Positions 30,601 through 44,086 of a DNA stretch of 64,000 nt are shown here, piece after piece. Numbering within the stretch: the first letter of the stretch is position 1; each line of letters begins with the position of its first letter. The translations under genes and the position numbers were made by a program. Below the pieces are notes generated by a model. That model was not told the origin of the DNA and did no database searches. It worked only from the letters and a program-made list of their open reading frames with translations. The stretch is from Ixodes scapularis (lineage: Eukaryota; Arthropoda; Arachnida; Ixodida; Ixodidae). The stretch lies in contig NW_024609857.1 in NCBI RefSeq assembly GCF_016920785.2, positions 189,175,027 to 189,239,026 of the forward strand, in the 5' to 3' direction.

Positions 30601-33600
30601 GGCTTTTCTAATAAAGCCGGGGCACAACACACGCACGGAAGCCATGACGCTTATTCGCGTGTTAGCTCAGGTGCCGCTCTTCTCAATCATCCCACCGAAG
30701 CCATTACTGGATTGCACACCTGACGCCCAACGTCCCCGAGGTGACGCTGCTCTTTCATAAGACATTACATCTGAACCTTGGCCGGTTCCACATACAAGCC
30801 GCACATGGACATCTTCGCCGACTTCGCCTGGCAACCAGGGACGTCAACGGACTAGTGTCTACTAAAGCAGCTCCGATAGCCTGCCCAGTCGGGGTACGAC
30901 ACCTACATGGAAGCCATGGCGCTTAATCGCACGTTTACTCAGGTTGGTTACCTCAAGCATGTCAAATGATTTCGGAGCAATGAAGTTTGTTTGTTATTGG
31001 TGTCGTGCCCCAACGACGATAAGCGCTGTTGGTGTAAAGTGTTTTGTGATTACTCTTTCCAATGCTCGTACGTCTTTTTTATGATTCTCAGCTCCTCCTA
31101 GTAATGTCGGGTGATGTCGAAATAAATCTAGTCCCCCAAACCAATCGTGACCACATACTTTCTATACTTTCTGCTGTCCTAAACATCGAGGCTGCGCAGA
31201 CAGACATGCTGCCGAAGATTGTATCTGTAGAAAGAGGACAAAAATCTACATAAATATCAGTTAAACAGCTATTTTCTAAGATAAGTGCTATTGGAGCGAA
31301 GTTGCCTCAGATGAACACTGTGACAGAGATCATGCTTGCGTTTTCCCAGGGCATGTCCGTTTAGGTGGAAAATATTTGAAAACAAACCAAAGACGATAAA
31401 AATTGTCTTCATGTTTAAAGTTGTTTTTGTTTTTTTTCGACTGCCTTGATAACCCAGTCGAAACTCGGTGGCAATCAGAATGAAAACTTGTCCAATTTTG
31501 TGCGTTTAACTTGGGCATTACGCTCGACTCCTCGAATCTTGAGAGCGCTCACCGGCTAAGCAAATTTCAGCAAGGAAAATGTAGGCAAATGATCGTGAAG
31601 TTTGCCCGATTCAAGAATAAGGTAAGCAAGCATCTTCGGCTCGGCTTTCAGCCGAAAAAAAATACCACTTATGCTGGTTGCGAAGCTTTCTTCTTTTTTC
31701 TGCGTCTGTGCGCCTTGCTCGTTGCACACTTTTATAGTACAAAAAAAGAAAAAACTGAACGTTCCCCTCAGGGTTCTCTGTAACAAATTGCAAGGCAATA
31801 ACAAAATGTTTCTTGTTTAACCCAGAGCCTCAATTTATTGTCGAATTTTCATAACTAGATCGGCTGAGTAAAAGAAAAAAAAAAGTCACGTTCAGCACAT
31901 TAAACCTCAAATCGACATTAAAATAAAAATGTTTCTGTCCTGTTTATAAGAATTCCTAGTGTCATGCCGCAAATAGACGCTCTTCAGGTTGTTTTCGAGG
32001 ATAGCTTATCTGACATAGTCATTCCTACAGAAACATGGTTAAAAGCTGATAATCAAGACAACGAAATTTTTCCTGTTATTTTTATCTACAATGTTTTTCG
32101 TCATGACCAACAAATGACTACAATGTTTTTCGTCGTGACCAACAAGATCAGAGGCATGCTGGTGGGTTGATAACTGTCAAAAGACATATTTCTTCTTTTG
32201 GCGTTGCTTTGTTGAACAACACATTGAAATTTACTTGTATATGTGTTTGTACTCCTTTGAGTAAGATTATAATAGGAGTGTGTTATAAGCAACCTGACTG
32301 TGTTACGTTTTTTGACAGGGATTACTGCTCTATTCTACTGGACATTAGACGTCCTTCTTCGAAAGCCGACATTTTGTTATTCGGTGAATTTAATTTGTTT
32401 TTATAGACTGGTCCAATTTATCTGGTTGTTCCACCACATCGAAACAATTCCTCTATATGTGTCTCACTTTCAATGCTACGCAGTTAGTGGATAAACTAAC
32501 TTGCTCGGATGATATCTTACACCTGATACTAACCACTACACCATACATGGTCATATCAATTCACTACCGTGAAGGGTTAATCGATCGGAGGCTGCCCCAT
32601 ACCAACTTGTCATTTCCCGTCTTCATAAATCAACTAATTTCTAACATAATCCATCACTATAAAAAGGCTGATTATGAGTCAACAAAACCGCGAACTGACA
32701 GATCTGTTCTACTCGTACGTTGATAACATTTCCAATAGATCAATGTAGCAGAATTGGGTACTATTTAACGCAATTTGTATTCGTACAGATTCAGGAAATC
32801 TGTGGTTTACCAAAAATTTGCTTTCCCTTCAAAATAAAAAAGAAACTATTTGCAAAAGGCCAAACGCGTCAACATGTCCTAAACTTGGAATGGTTATAAT
32901 TCTTTCCCTAAGAAGGAAACTAAAAATCTTAAACTGTCCAGAAATAAATTATCCTTTCATGACTTACCACCTATCCTACGAAATAACCCAATGAAGTTCA
33001 CCCAACAAGTAAACCATTATATCCATCTCAGAAACTACAATGGCGACATTATCCTGGAGAGAGACTGCCCTGGAGAACGTAACGACTACTTTTCCTCTAT
33101 TTTTACTTTACAATGTTTAGCCACTGTTCCTACTTATGCCAAAAACCCTTATGAGGAAATGCCCAGGATCAGCATAAATTAAGCCGGAATCGTAAACCTA
33201 ATCGACAAAAAGAAAACTTTCATCGTCAGCGGGACTTGGGAACATATATTCCAAAAATTCTAAAAAGCATGTTTTTCACTCTTATTTAGCCAACAACTAT
33301 TCGAAAGTCGCCTTCCTTCTGACTAGAAAGTTGGCTAGGTTGTGCCAGTTTTAAAAGAAAAAAATTTTCTATTATGTTTTTAACTACCTTCTGATATCTT
33401 TAACATCTATCCCATCTAAACTAAGTAAGGAAATAGTTCATTCTCACATAATAGGTCACCTAGAAACAAACAAAGTATTCTTCCAATATCAGCATGACTT
33501 TCCAAAGGGCCATTCCTGCTAGATGCAGCTGTGTGACATTATTAATGACCTACACAATACCCTCGAGTGTCGTACTCATAATTACTTCATTTTACTTGAT

Positions 33601-33760
33601 TTCTCTAAAGCCTATGAACGTATTCCCCACCAACATCTTCTTACCACGTTGTCATCTCTCCACCTTGAAGCCTCAGCGTTTGGATGGATACGTGACTTCC
33701 TTTCTTCCCGCGTTCAATTCACAGTCATCGTTGATCATGAATTGACTCATTGAAGCTTGA
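30601..33760 (+). pseudogene. Decayed near-full-length LINE (5' UTR repeats, 2A-like motif, ORF1, EN, RT)
   Basis: In order: two direct copies of a ~50-bp block (GGGGCACAACAC.. at 30619 and GGGGTACGACAC.. at 30893, both with GAAGCCATG.CGCTTA) that look like LINE 5' UTR repeats; an ORF1 start with SGDVEINLVP at about 31107-31136; a coiled-coil stretch; an ORF1 RNA-binding fragment (LESAHRLSKFQ..IVKFARFKNK, 31541-31622); endonuclease scraps (PTETWLKAD, IGVCYKQP, DILLFGEFN, 32010-32400); and an RT piece (YFILLDFSKAYERIPHQHLL, 33580-33645). Many stops and frameshifts separate these. The RT catalytic half and 3' UTR are missing. The clade resembles the CR1/L2 LINE at 16763. Confidence 0.75.
31092..31136 (+). 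other. Degenerate 2A-like motif at the LINE ORF1 N-terminus
   Basis: Codons 11-25 of the frame starting at 31062 read LLLVMSGDVEINLVP. The 2A consensus is D-V/I-E-x-N-P-G-P; here D18, E20, N22 and P25 remain, while P and G are replaced by L and V. 2A-like peptides at the N-terminus are known in several APE-type LINE clades. The loss of NPG-P should abolish ribosome skipping. Confidence 0.6.
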
Positions 33761-34669
33761 AGAGTCACGTCGTCGCGTCAACTATGTTGTTACTATCTCT
33801 GCAGCGTGTCCTCGGTGGGTGCGCCGACGACACCAGTGACGGCGTGACCTAAAAGACTTCGTCACTTTTTTCGCGCGTCAATGGTGGCAGTGCTCGATGC
33901 GCTCTTTGTGCGCGCAATTTCTAAATCTGACGAAAAGACGCAAAAAATTTGATTACTACCTTAAATGCCTTTACCTTTTCTCAATTATTTTTCTAATTGG
34001 GTTGGCCTCTAATATTTGTTGCAGCGAATACTCCAATTTCAACACGACCCATTCAACCAATAATTAAAAAGATGATTTACCCTTCTTTTGTGAATTATTC
34101 AGCTTATTGCGTCAATTATCCCCTCATCCAATTTCCGCCGACCCTGATAAATACATAGAGAAGACTCTCACTCCCTATATTTTTTTATATGTTCGAATTA
34201 AATGGGTCATGAAGGGATATTGGGTTGGAATGTTCATGACTTTGCAGAGGCGTACTGGTCCTAGTCTGGCCCGGGTATACTTGCACAGACCGCCATTGAT
34301 TCAAGAGCCTCTTTGTCGCGCTGAAATTGCGAGGTTAAGAGAGGACTATTTCTTTCAGGCTTGATTTCGCAAAGCTTGAAGTAATTGTGGAATCTAAACC
34401 ACACGCCTGCCGACGGGCGAGCGCAGCTCATGGATTGGACGCGAGAACTGTGTGAGCACTTAACTTAGGCTCGTAACAATCAATGCCTCGACAGGCACTA
34501 ACTTATATAGCCGGTCGTGCGGCCGTAACTAGAGTAGTGGCTCCTGTCCCACCGATGCAGAGATGGGGATAGGTGAACTCTAACAATGCCTGGAGCTCAG
34601 TAAGCGTATACTACTTTGATAACCCTGACTCGTGGGTGTGATTAACGTTGGCAGGCTAGGATAGGCACC
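33761..34669. other. No gene seen
   Basis: Diverse intergenic DNA after the LINE remnant. No domain recognised. Confidence 0.4.
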
Positions 34670-34861
34670 GGGCCACGTGGCCGCTTGTTCTGGCTTCGAG
34701 TTCAGGGGATGAACGATGCTCATATTTCTCGAATTGTTTTGGCTACTGCCATTGCCCAGAAAGAAAATCTAAGGCACGTTTAGTCAGTCATTAACGTTAG
34801 GGAGTGATTCTAAATAGTATTAAGCAAAAGTAGAAAAAATCGTTTCATGACCCGTTTAAAG
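34670..34861 (+). repeat. Dispersed ~190-bp repeat, copy 2
   Basis: Counterpart of 29655-29845, diverged by substitutions and small indels. Confidence 0.75.
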
Positions 34862-36000
34862 TCAAGCAGATATTACGGTGCACGCAAAGCAAATTTTTAC
34901 TGTAATGAATGTTTATCGGCGTCTCCCGCCAATGTTTAAAGACACTGTCGCCTGGCAAGAACTATGTTGCGATCGACCTTGGCCGGGGCCGCGTCTCTTC
35001 CTTCGCCCTCTCTTTGTGCCCGCTCGACCGTCTTGTTTATAATCGTAAACCACCCGTCTGAGCCGTTGTTGATGCTGTTATGACCCGTCTCGATCTCCCT
35101 GTGTTTGTGAAGATCGACCTTGCATTCCGGTGCGGACGGCGACCAAGCGAACGTCGAGACGGTTGGCGTGCGATCCGAACCCTTTTCGCGCGTTCGACCG
35201 AAACCGGAGAAGCGTTTCTCTTGGGCCTCGCCTCAAGGGCATCAGAACCGACGGTCCCGTCGGTGTGCTTTGTCTACAGCGTCTGCCTTGCGTATGCCTT
35301 CCACGAGAACGTTGCCGTCGGTGTGTTCTGTCTATGGCGTCTGCATTCCACGGAGGCGTCTGCATTCCACGAGAACTCCAGACAGAATCCGACCCTGAAC
35401 AGATGGACAGTCTGTCTGAGTCTGAGTCTACCGTACGCGAGACCCTGCTCGTCGCCCTCAATTCGAATAAGAACAACGACCGAGCATTGGGGCCGAGATG
35501 AGGAGGCTGACGTCGAGGCCAACTTTGGAATGCGGCACTAACCGACCAACGGCACGCTAGCTCCAGAACACCGAGTTGTATTTTATAAGGACCTATTCGC
35601 TACCCATTCGGTGCTCTCCGACGGTATAGAAAGTTCTGTATGTAGGTAATTAAACAGAGTTAATCGTGAGAGATCCTCCCGTCTCCTGCTGATGTTCCTG
35701 CCTGGAGTCAGTTTGCAATCCCTGTCTTCGCCTGGCCCTGCCTGAGGCCGCCTCGGGAACTCCTCGTTCACAACAACTATAAATACGCGTGATTTTTGCG
35801 ATGAAACGGGACGGTGCAGGCGCAAGCACGCGCGAAACGGATATATTTTTTCTGCCGGGTGCAAAGCCAACGCCACATATGTTGCTGGGCAGTTTTATAA
35901 GGCATGTAGCTGTAAAAACAGTATTAAATATAACTGTACAAAGAATGATTGACAGCAATTATTAGCCATTCCTCTCTCTCTCCTTCTCTCTCTTCATCGC
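34862..36000. other. GC-richer block with short internal repeats; no confirmed gene
   Basis: Around 35265-35380 the words GTCGGTGTG.TCTGTCTA and CGTCTGCATTCCACG recur as an imperfect tandem array, keeping several frames open (for example 153 codons at 35080-35541, plus strand). I recognise no domain. It may be an internal or LTR fragment of an unidentified retroelement. Confidence 0.25.
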
Positions 36001-37600
36001 TCTTCCAATAAAACTTTCCAAGAGAAAAGCGCATGTTTCAAAAAGCGCACTCATGTCGACACAACGTTTCTCGCCTGACCCAAAACACACTAGGCGTTCT
36101 ACAGAACCCAACATAAAACAGTCTAACTTCGAAACCAATTCCCTGGACCCGAGCTATACCCCACGCCTATTGCACGTGGTAATAATGAGTGACGGGGCTT
36201 GCCATAACTTGCCAGCCACGCGCATCCACGGCATACACTAAAACCCCGAACTACGTTTCCCGAGCGAGAGCACTCGCAGGCGGCCTTCTCGCTACGGGCT
36301 TAGCTGACGCGACCCAATCAAACTCCATTAAATCGGCGCCCGCGGACTCCATCCGTGCTCCTGCGGGGCAATGAATTTTTATCGGCGCACTCTTAAACCG
36401 CTTTGCGAGACGAAAGCCTTTCGGACGCATTAGGCAAATGGCGAGCAAGATTACAACCTCCCCCCCCCCCCCCCCCTCCCTCCCTCGGGGCAAGTTAAGA
36501 CGCATCGGCCTACCTAACTACTATAATCCGTTTCACCTTAGATGCACCGTAGAGGGACGCTACGAACCCTCCCAACCAATCCAGGGCCGCTAATATGTCA
36601 CGTGATTACGCACCTGGCAAGTCGTTGCGCGCCTCGAAAAAAGAACACGTGGCACTCACAGTATGCACTGCACTGGCTTCGGAGGCTAATATAATCCTCG
36701 GCGGTCTATAGTCTATAATATGGTGAAACGGAGCACGGTGGATGCATGCTACTAATTGGCATAGTGATGAACCCCATCGGACGTTGCCAAGCCAGAAGAG
36801 CCAAATCACGTTAAGCGAGTTCTCCGACGTCACTTAGTGTCTTTGGCGAGTCTAATCTAATCAACCAAGAAGAACAAGACGTAATGCTCCGTGATTTCGC
36901 CGAAGGAAACCAAACGACGCGTTTCAGATGGACGAGGTACCGCAGGCGCGCGTGTCATCATGCACACCTTTGATTCGGTCCATCGTTCCAACGGAAGCAG
37001 GGGTTGGAGATAAAACCGCCTCTGCTCCGTAATGACTGGCAACGCGAGGTCGAAACCCCTTTTGTACCTGGGGTACCATAGGGGCCAACCCCGGTGTCAC
37101 CGCGGGTCCGCATTGTGCGACAGAGGAAGCCTGATAGCCCTGGGTCACGGCCCGCGCCGGTGCCCCGAGTGTGTGCGTATACGTGTCGATCTCAGCTGGC
37201 GACGCGCGGCTGGCTAATATCGGAGCTTCCCGGCAGAGGTAGGGGAGGGGGGGGGGGGGGGGGGGGGGGTTATACCCCGCGACGCTGTGTCCAGTATTTG
37301 GCGGCGATAGGCGGGCCGTTTGTCGATCTGGTCGGCCGATAGTGGTACGGTCATTTGGGGAGCCGTGACCGCCCACACGGACAACCTCTTGCAGCGTTGG
37401 CCCCCCGGGTAATTTGGGTCTGCGTCGGTGGGCGATCGGCGACGCGGCAGAAAAGCGGTTGATGGCTGCGAGCGACGTTGTGTGCGCCGATAGAAGGAGG
37501 TCTGTGTGCGGCGATATAAGGGCAGATACGCGGGTAAGGTGGTGGTGCGCAACTAACACCGCGCTGTATATACGAGGCTGCATCGTCGTCGACCTGCGAC
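36001..37600. repeat. CpG-rich region with long C and G runs
   Basis: A C-rich run at 36458-36484 and a G run at 37244-37269 interrupt otherwise GC-rich sequence. ORFs on both strands at 36924-37583 overlap each other and the G run and have low-complexity translations. I do not support a gene. Confidence 0.4.
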
Positions 37601-40379
37601 GTTTGCTGGTAATTGCTTAAGGGATGAAGAGTGGTGGCGGTGGGGGTGTGCCGTATTTAATCCTGCGCAGCTGTCGGATGCCAATCGGTTGGCAAGTCGC
37701 AATGTGTGATTTTACTCCTGGTTGATTCGGTTTACTCTGCAATAAATATGGTATCGCACCAGTCCAAATTTTCAAATACAACTTTTTAAAAAAAAACTTG
37801 GCGTGGGAATGGATCCGACTCTTCGTCGAATGCTAACGCGAACCTCGTGTTCGGTGCATGTTCAGAGCATGACTCGAAACGATGGCTGACTCAGACGATT
37901 GATGCAGCATTACAAAATAAAGAGCACTTTTGAAAAGGGAATTTTGAGAGAGTAGGCAACTGGTTATCCGGCTGGGAGTGACCGCCTTGTTTTGTACTGG
38001 AGTTGGTAGCAGTGAGTCGCGAGGTGTATAACATTTCAAATAGACACCGCATCGCTTACAATGTCAGTAATTATTTTATCGGTAAATGGGCAGGTGCAAC
38101 AATTTGCGCTTTAAAAATATTTTTAATCATTTATTTAAATTGAGTGAACTATTTCTTTGAAGCTTACGTTGCACGAAAGATTATTTACAGCTATGATGGT
38201 CAATGCCAGCCCATAAATATTATGCCCGGAGCAAGATTGTTTTTATTGTTGTTTTGCGGATATCTGCTGCCCCTAAGTGAAATGTTTTTTTAGAAGAGCA
38301 TATGCCCGCTTAAATATAAACTCCCTTTAATGTTGTACTGAATTCAAAAATTTGTGCCGGCAGCCGAAAACCTCCTACGAGCAATCACAAGAAGCGGCGT
38401 ATGTTTTATACGAAAACACCGGCGTGCTTTATAGGATTAAAAACAAGTTTTACCTGCGAGCCTTTCTCTTGAAGTTTTTTTGAATCAAATGAATGATTGA
38501 ACATTTATGATTCGCTCAGTTTTTTTCTTTAATCTTAAAATCGCTAAATATTTTTTTATTATTAATATTATCACAAAGGTGATTGCAACTGGTAATACTT
38601 TTTTTCAAAATTTTTATTCCTTTTTTTTATTTAGGGAGGCCGCAGATGTATCAGAGATAGTTAGCTTTTTCAAAGTCTCAAATCACAGCAGTAGCGGTTT
38701 TTGCCTGTCCTAAAAAGAAACATCTAAAGTATATTGCATTATTATTCGCTAATAACAAGACGCACATATTGTCGGTTGAAAAGGAGAATGCTTCTAGAAA
38801 ATGTATTGCTTAACTTTAAGCCCTCGATAAACCACGTTCATTTTTCACTAAAAAATTCCAATGTCTTGAACAGAAAAAAATAATCGAACTCTTGCCAGCA
38901 TTCTGTATGTATGAGTCCAAGTCCAATGTATGAGTCCAAGTAGTCATAGCCTCGAAAATGTATTTTTATTACCGTTTTCCTTTTTTTTGGCTCAGTCTAA
39001 TGCGCTATGTCGAAATACATTTGAAAAAAATCTGTACGTTAAAACATTGAACTGCTTTCGTTTTCTTTTTTTTTTCCTTCAAAAAGAATTTACACTATTC
39101 TGCCAGAATTACCTTTTTAACCATATACCTCGGGTTGCTTTATGTCCTTCAATATTATCATGGTTTAGACTCTATAAAAATTTCACCCCTGTTATGCAAG
39201 GTATTCGATTTTACTTCGAACAGATTTATTCGGTCTGAGCAAGCAAGTTATACTAAGGCCCCGAGGTGAGAGCTTCCTCCAAGGAGCGACATTGAATTGA
39301 AGCGCCGACCGCGTGACGGTGCAGGTTTTAGGAAGCGAATGGCGGCGCACAGTAGAGGTTCGAACTGAATGCCGCCATTTTGTTCCCGGGGAATGTGCTT
39401 TGTCATTTGTATTGGTTGCCGTTACTTGTAAAAAAAGTATCGAGGGATTTTAAATTAAACAGCCAGGTAGACATACGAAACGGGGCTCATCGACTCGATA
39501 AGTCGGATAATTAATTAAAATTTGTTCTTTATTTTTAGTCACCTAAAAGGAACAGGCGGTTCCAACTAATAGTTAATGAGCGTCATCAAAACGCAGCAAG
39601 TAAGCCAATTTAAAAAAAGACGTGAAGAACGTAAAGCCTGAGGGTGCGTTCAAGTTACTGGTCGTGCACCGGGCGCAAGGTTAGTAAAGCGAAAACGCGG
39701 GTGATCATCCGTGTTTACTCACTTCTAGCCTTGAGTCTGTGACACGAGTGAAAACTTTAGCGAACCAGTACTCCTCGCACTTGCTTCGAGTACTCCGAAA
39801 ATTGACTGATTTAGTGGTTTTCCATGACGCTCACCGGGCTTCTAATTGTAACCATATGTTTATTTTCGCTAATTGGAATTCTTTTTTTCACACATTTCAG
39901 TTGAATATTTGCCTTACTGTATAACTTACCGTGGAACTCACTTGCAGAGACCGGATAAGGTAAAGTTTTAGAGATTTGTTTTTGTAAATCATTCAGTGAA
40001 AATTATGTACCTGTATACTTAAGAAAAACTATTATTACTATGTTCATAACCTTAGCACTTTGTCCTCGAGGTAGCCATTTTGTAAACAAATAGTTCTTTC
40101 CCCATTTTCTGCTTTGTATGACTTTTTTATATCCGTCTGACTCGGCATCGTGCGATCTGATACTGTTGTGTCTAATGTTCTTCTTTCTCGTTATTTTCTC
40201 CATCTACTTTTTTTATTCTCAATACCTATTTTTTATATCGAGGCAAGAACCATGTTTTGTGAGAAAAATAAATTTTCTAACAACACAGCTACCTCGCATG
40301 TAAAAACTGAAAAGAAATTCGCACATTTTTAAAAAAAGTATGTCCTCGCTGTTACACCTAAAACGCCATCAGAAAAAAA
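37601..40379. other. No gene seen, AT-rich
   Basis: Strongly AT-rich with T runs at 38560-38630 and 39066-39080. ORFs such as 38930-39238 translate to Phe/Leu-rich peptides without recognisable motifs. Confidence 0.4.
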
Positions 40380-41050
40380 AAAAAAAAAAACACATTATAC
40401 CTCAGAGAAAGCGTGAGTGGTCGTCTTCATTCTGTTCAAAACGAAACCGTCGGGCGACTTGGAGTTTCGGACAAAAAACAACTCAAGTACCATAAATAAA
40501 TCGCCGCTCGAGGGATAAAATGAAGGCTCATCTGGACACTTCTCCAACGATTTCACGAAGTTCTTATCCCGCTTCCGGCTCAAGCACCCGATCTCGTTTG
40601 CGGAAGAGAAGAGGGGGACCGCGCGGAAATAACTTCCGGTTTGCTCCCTGCAAAAAGGGAACAGCACACCCATCGCGGCCATAACTCAGGGAGCAAGGTG
40701 CCACCGCCGCCGGACGCCCAGGGATTGCAATTCGGCCATCTCCGTCTCGCTTCCCCACAGCCTCTCCCCCCCCCCGTTTTTCCCCTCATCCTTTCCCTCA
40801 AATGACCACCTTCCCCCTCTCCACGAAAGGCGCGGCGCAACTTCCGTTCGAGTGAGGGAGGCCAGTTTTTTGGACAGCGAGAACTTACAAAAGAATGACC
40901 GGAAGTCGGAGCCTCGTGGAGAGGAAGCGGATCTTGAAGTGTCTCCGACATTTGGGCGAGAAATTTCGACTGAACGTGGCTCGTCGTCGGTGCGAAGTAC
41001 AATGAGACCTTCCAAGTTTCTTCTAATTGTTTTGTTTGTTTTCCCCTGAA
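40380..41050. other. GC-rich patch, no confirmed gene
   Basis: Composition rises sharply after 40550. ORFs on the minus strand (189 and 160 codons) overlap each other in different frames, which argues against coding. It could be a promoter or CpG island. Confidence 0.25.
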
Positions 41051-42460
41051 TCTGTGATTGGCACGTTTGCCCGGTAGCAGGCCGGCGACATTTTCTGCGC
41101 AGGCACCGTGGAGACCACCTAACGTTAACGCCAGAAGTTTGGGAGACAAGCGGCCAGGTTTCTTCCAAAAGGTTCTATGAAAACGTTTTGTATATTTTCA
41201 CTTTGTTCCGTTGTTTATTTGTTTGTTTTCCTTGAATTGTGTTTATTAAAAAGGCAGCGAAACTAACAACAGACATCACGAAGACAAGAAGATTTTATTG
41301 CGATAGGGACCCACCCTCAAAACTCATTCCGGACACGTCGTATTTTGAGTTGCACAACCTAAGCTGTAATTAAAATAACTTTGCATCTAAATCGCATCGA
41401 ATAATGTTTGCTTGAGCTTCAGAACTAAAGATCAATATTTTTTTGTGTTGTTGACACGCACGCCCGTTTCTTTTGTTTTGAACTGGCAACGCTAAGAGTT
41501 TTGAATCGCGTCGATCCACGGACCATACAATTTTAGCAAAGAGAAACTTAAAAAAAAACTCTGCTGCCTCTTGCATTAGATATCACTGCCACTTTAATGC
41601 CGCTTATAATCAGCACTGTCGTCTGTCTATAATTCTAAAAAGCCAATAATTACCACGGCTTTTCTACATCGATGCAAATGGTAAAATACTGCCGCAGAAA
41701 CTGTCAATCGCAGAGAACTAATTAAGTCTTCGAAGCGTCCCCGAATGCTATCTGACAAACCCTAAAACTTTTCGAAAGCCATTACCACAAAGGCACTTCC
41801 AAGGAAGGTGTCGTCGGACCATAGCCCCATGACTGACGCCACACACTATTTTTGCAGCACTAATAGGAAGTTTAAGGAAAGTGTTATTCAATGCCTAATA
41901 CCACTCCGGGCACGTGGATACAAGCTTGCTTCAAAACGGCGGAACAACTTCCCAATACGAGCGGTAGTCTTGGAAAAAACTGTGGAGTTTTGATGGATCA
42001 TTTCAAAACCTCTAGGGACGCTTCCACGCATGGGCAAAGGTGTTGGCAGAATATCGGGTATCGTCATCGGAGTCATCTGTGCGATCTACTACAACATTCT
42101 ACTCCCCGCAAAAGCCTCTCGCGTCCCGTTCGTCATCTCGCGAAAAAGCTGGACTGTAAAAAGGAAAAAGAATAGCAAGTAAAAAAACAACCTAAAATGC
42201 AAGTGCACGTCGCGTCTTCGAGATCACTCCAACACGTAGCGAAAGACCCTGAGAGAGCGTAGCGACATAATGGTATATCGACGACGACCGATTCGGCGGA
42301 TCAACCGGCAATCAAACGAGTGCGCTGAATAAACGACGGCGCCTAATCTATCGACGGACCGCAAAAACACGAAAACAAAACGAAAACGAGAAGCAAACAG
42401 GGGGCCGCGAGAGAGTACACACAACGGCATCGAAAGAAGAAGAAAGACCTCTCCGGGGCA
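41051..42460. other. No gene seen
   Basis: Mixed sequence without recognisable features. Confidence 0.35.
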
Positions 42461-42468
42461 CATATCTC

Positions 42469-42494
42469 CCCCCCCCCCCCCCCCCCCCCCCCCC
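42469..42494. repeat. Poly-C run (~26 nt)
   Basis: Uninterrupted C run, the fourth long C run in the window. Confidence 0.85.
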
Positions 42495-44050
42495 AGCGCC
42501 AAAACAAAAGGTCGAGGCAACGGGGGCGGCAAAAACGAGCCCCATACTTCCTATCCCGCCATCCTCTTCGCCCAACTAATGCGTTGCATAAACAAAGGGA
42601 GGGCCATATATGTGAAACATGTTTCTTCTGGTCCCTCGCTTTCCCAACCCCTCCATGGCCCATCCCTCTTTCCGTCAGGCTGCATCGGGTCGAAGCTGCA
42701 TCAAAGCTGGCTCGAACGCAATAACCCAGTTTCGCCCCTAAGCTGACAGCGTGGCTGGACTTACGTGCTCGGAGGAACCAGTCGAACGTCGGTCTGTCAC
42801 CACGTGATCACGCTCATCCCCCCCGGCTCATGCAAGCGCAGAAAACGGTTTCATGCGATGGAAGGGAGACGGTGGATTGGTTCGGAGCTAGCGTAGCTCC
42901 CACCGCACAGTCAGCTTAGGGGTGATGGGAGTGTGGATGAAAGAGTGGGAGGAAAAAATTGGGGAGAAGGATGCGAGTGAAGGAAGGGAAAAGAGAGTGA
43001 AAGCAAACGAAGCGATCCATCACAACCGGTCATCCGTCCATGTTGCGCGGGAATCACTGACCAGTCGTATAGTATGCCTTTCTCTCTCTCTCTCCCTTGT
43101 TTCTTGTTTCGGTTCGGGCAGTCTTGGCTTCTCGGACAAGCCTTCTTTCTCCCACTCTCCTCCAGACGTCCCGTGGGTAAAGTGTGCGTGATACTGGAGC
43201 GATACGGATGCTGCGATTGATGAAACAGTCTGTTCCCGAGGGAGAGGCAGAGGGGAGGACGAGGGGAGGGCTGCCGTCTTCTGCATTAGTCCACTTCATC
43301 GCTCCGAGTGCTCGTTAGCGAACCGAGATTGAATTCTGCCTCTTTATTTTTTCTTCCTTTTAGTGTCTTCATTTTTACTTTTTGTACATAGTTTTTCTGT
43401 GCGTGTGCGCGACTTGCTGGACCGGTAGAAGTCTGCAGGTTCACTGTAAAAAAACGTGAAACCTCCTTTTTTGCCTGCAATGTATCCAACACATATCTTC
43501 TACATACTTGCAGAGATGACAGAATAATTAATGGAGGCCAATGATTGCTATAGGTTTTTAAGTGGTACATTATTTTTAGACTTTTCACGGTTTTGTGCAA
43601 CTTTTTTTATAGGGAGGAACGAGCGAATATTAAATTTAATTATACAGCATTTGGCAAATTTGTTTAACTATAATGAGGCATTTTATGAACAGTAAGCTTT
43701 AAATTTTAACATTTCACGCAATAACAAGATTTTTCTCATTCACTTTTGAGCGAACTTTCTTTCCAAAAAAATTATGTTGGTTCAATCAGTTGTATTATTC
43801 GGTAACTTGAAAAGAACCTCGATGTTTATACAGCCCCCAACTTCAAGTATATTCGCAATTCGTTTTCTCTTTGTTATTTGAAAGCGTAATCAAAGTAGTA
43901 GCATTAAAGCCACATTGGTATCATCAAACAATCTGAGTACCTACTTCATCGAAAGCAAGGACTGAGAAGGTGTAAACCTTGTCAAAAATAATAACTAACT
44001 TTAGAAAAACAAAAAAACTTGGAGGACGCTTAAGCTTTGCCTTTAAGAGT
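42495..44050. other. No gene seen; CT microsatellite at 43078
   Basis: Includes (CT)n at 43078-43095, then AT-rich DNA from 43320. Confidence 0.35.
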
Positions 44051-44086
44051 GGAACGCGATAGCGTTATCGGGCTTCGTTCCCATCA

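Noticed and set aside
36924..37583. 219-codon minus-strand ORF
   Set aside because: It spans the G run at 37244-37269 as a polyproline stretch and overlaps other open frames.
40580..41168. 189- and 160-codon minus-strand ORFs
   Set aside because: They overlap in different frames of the same strand and have low-complexity composition; neither resembles a known family.
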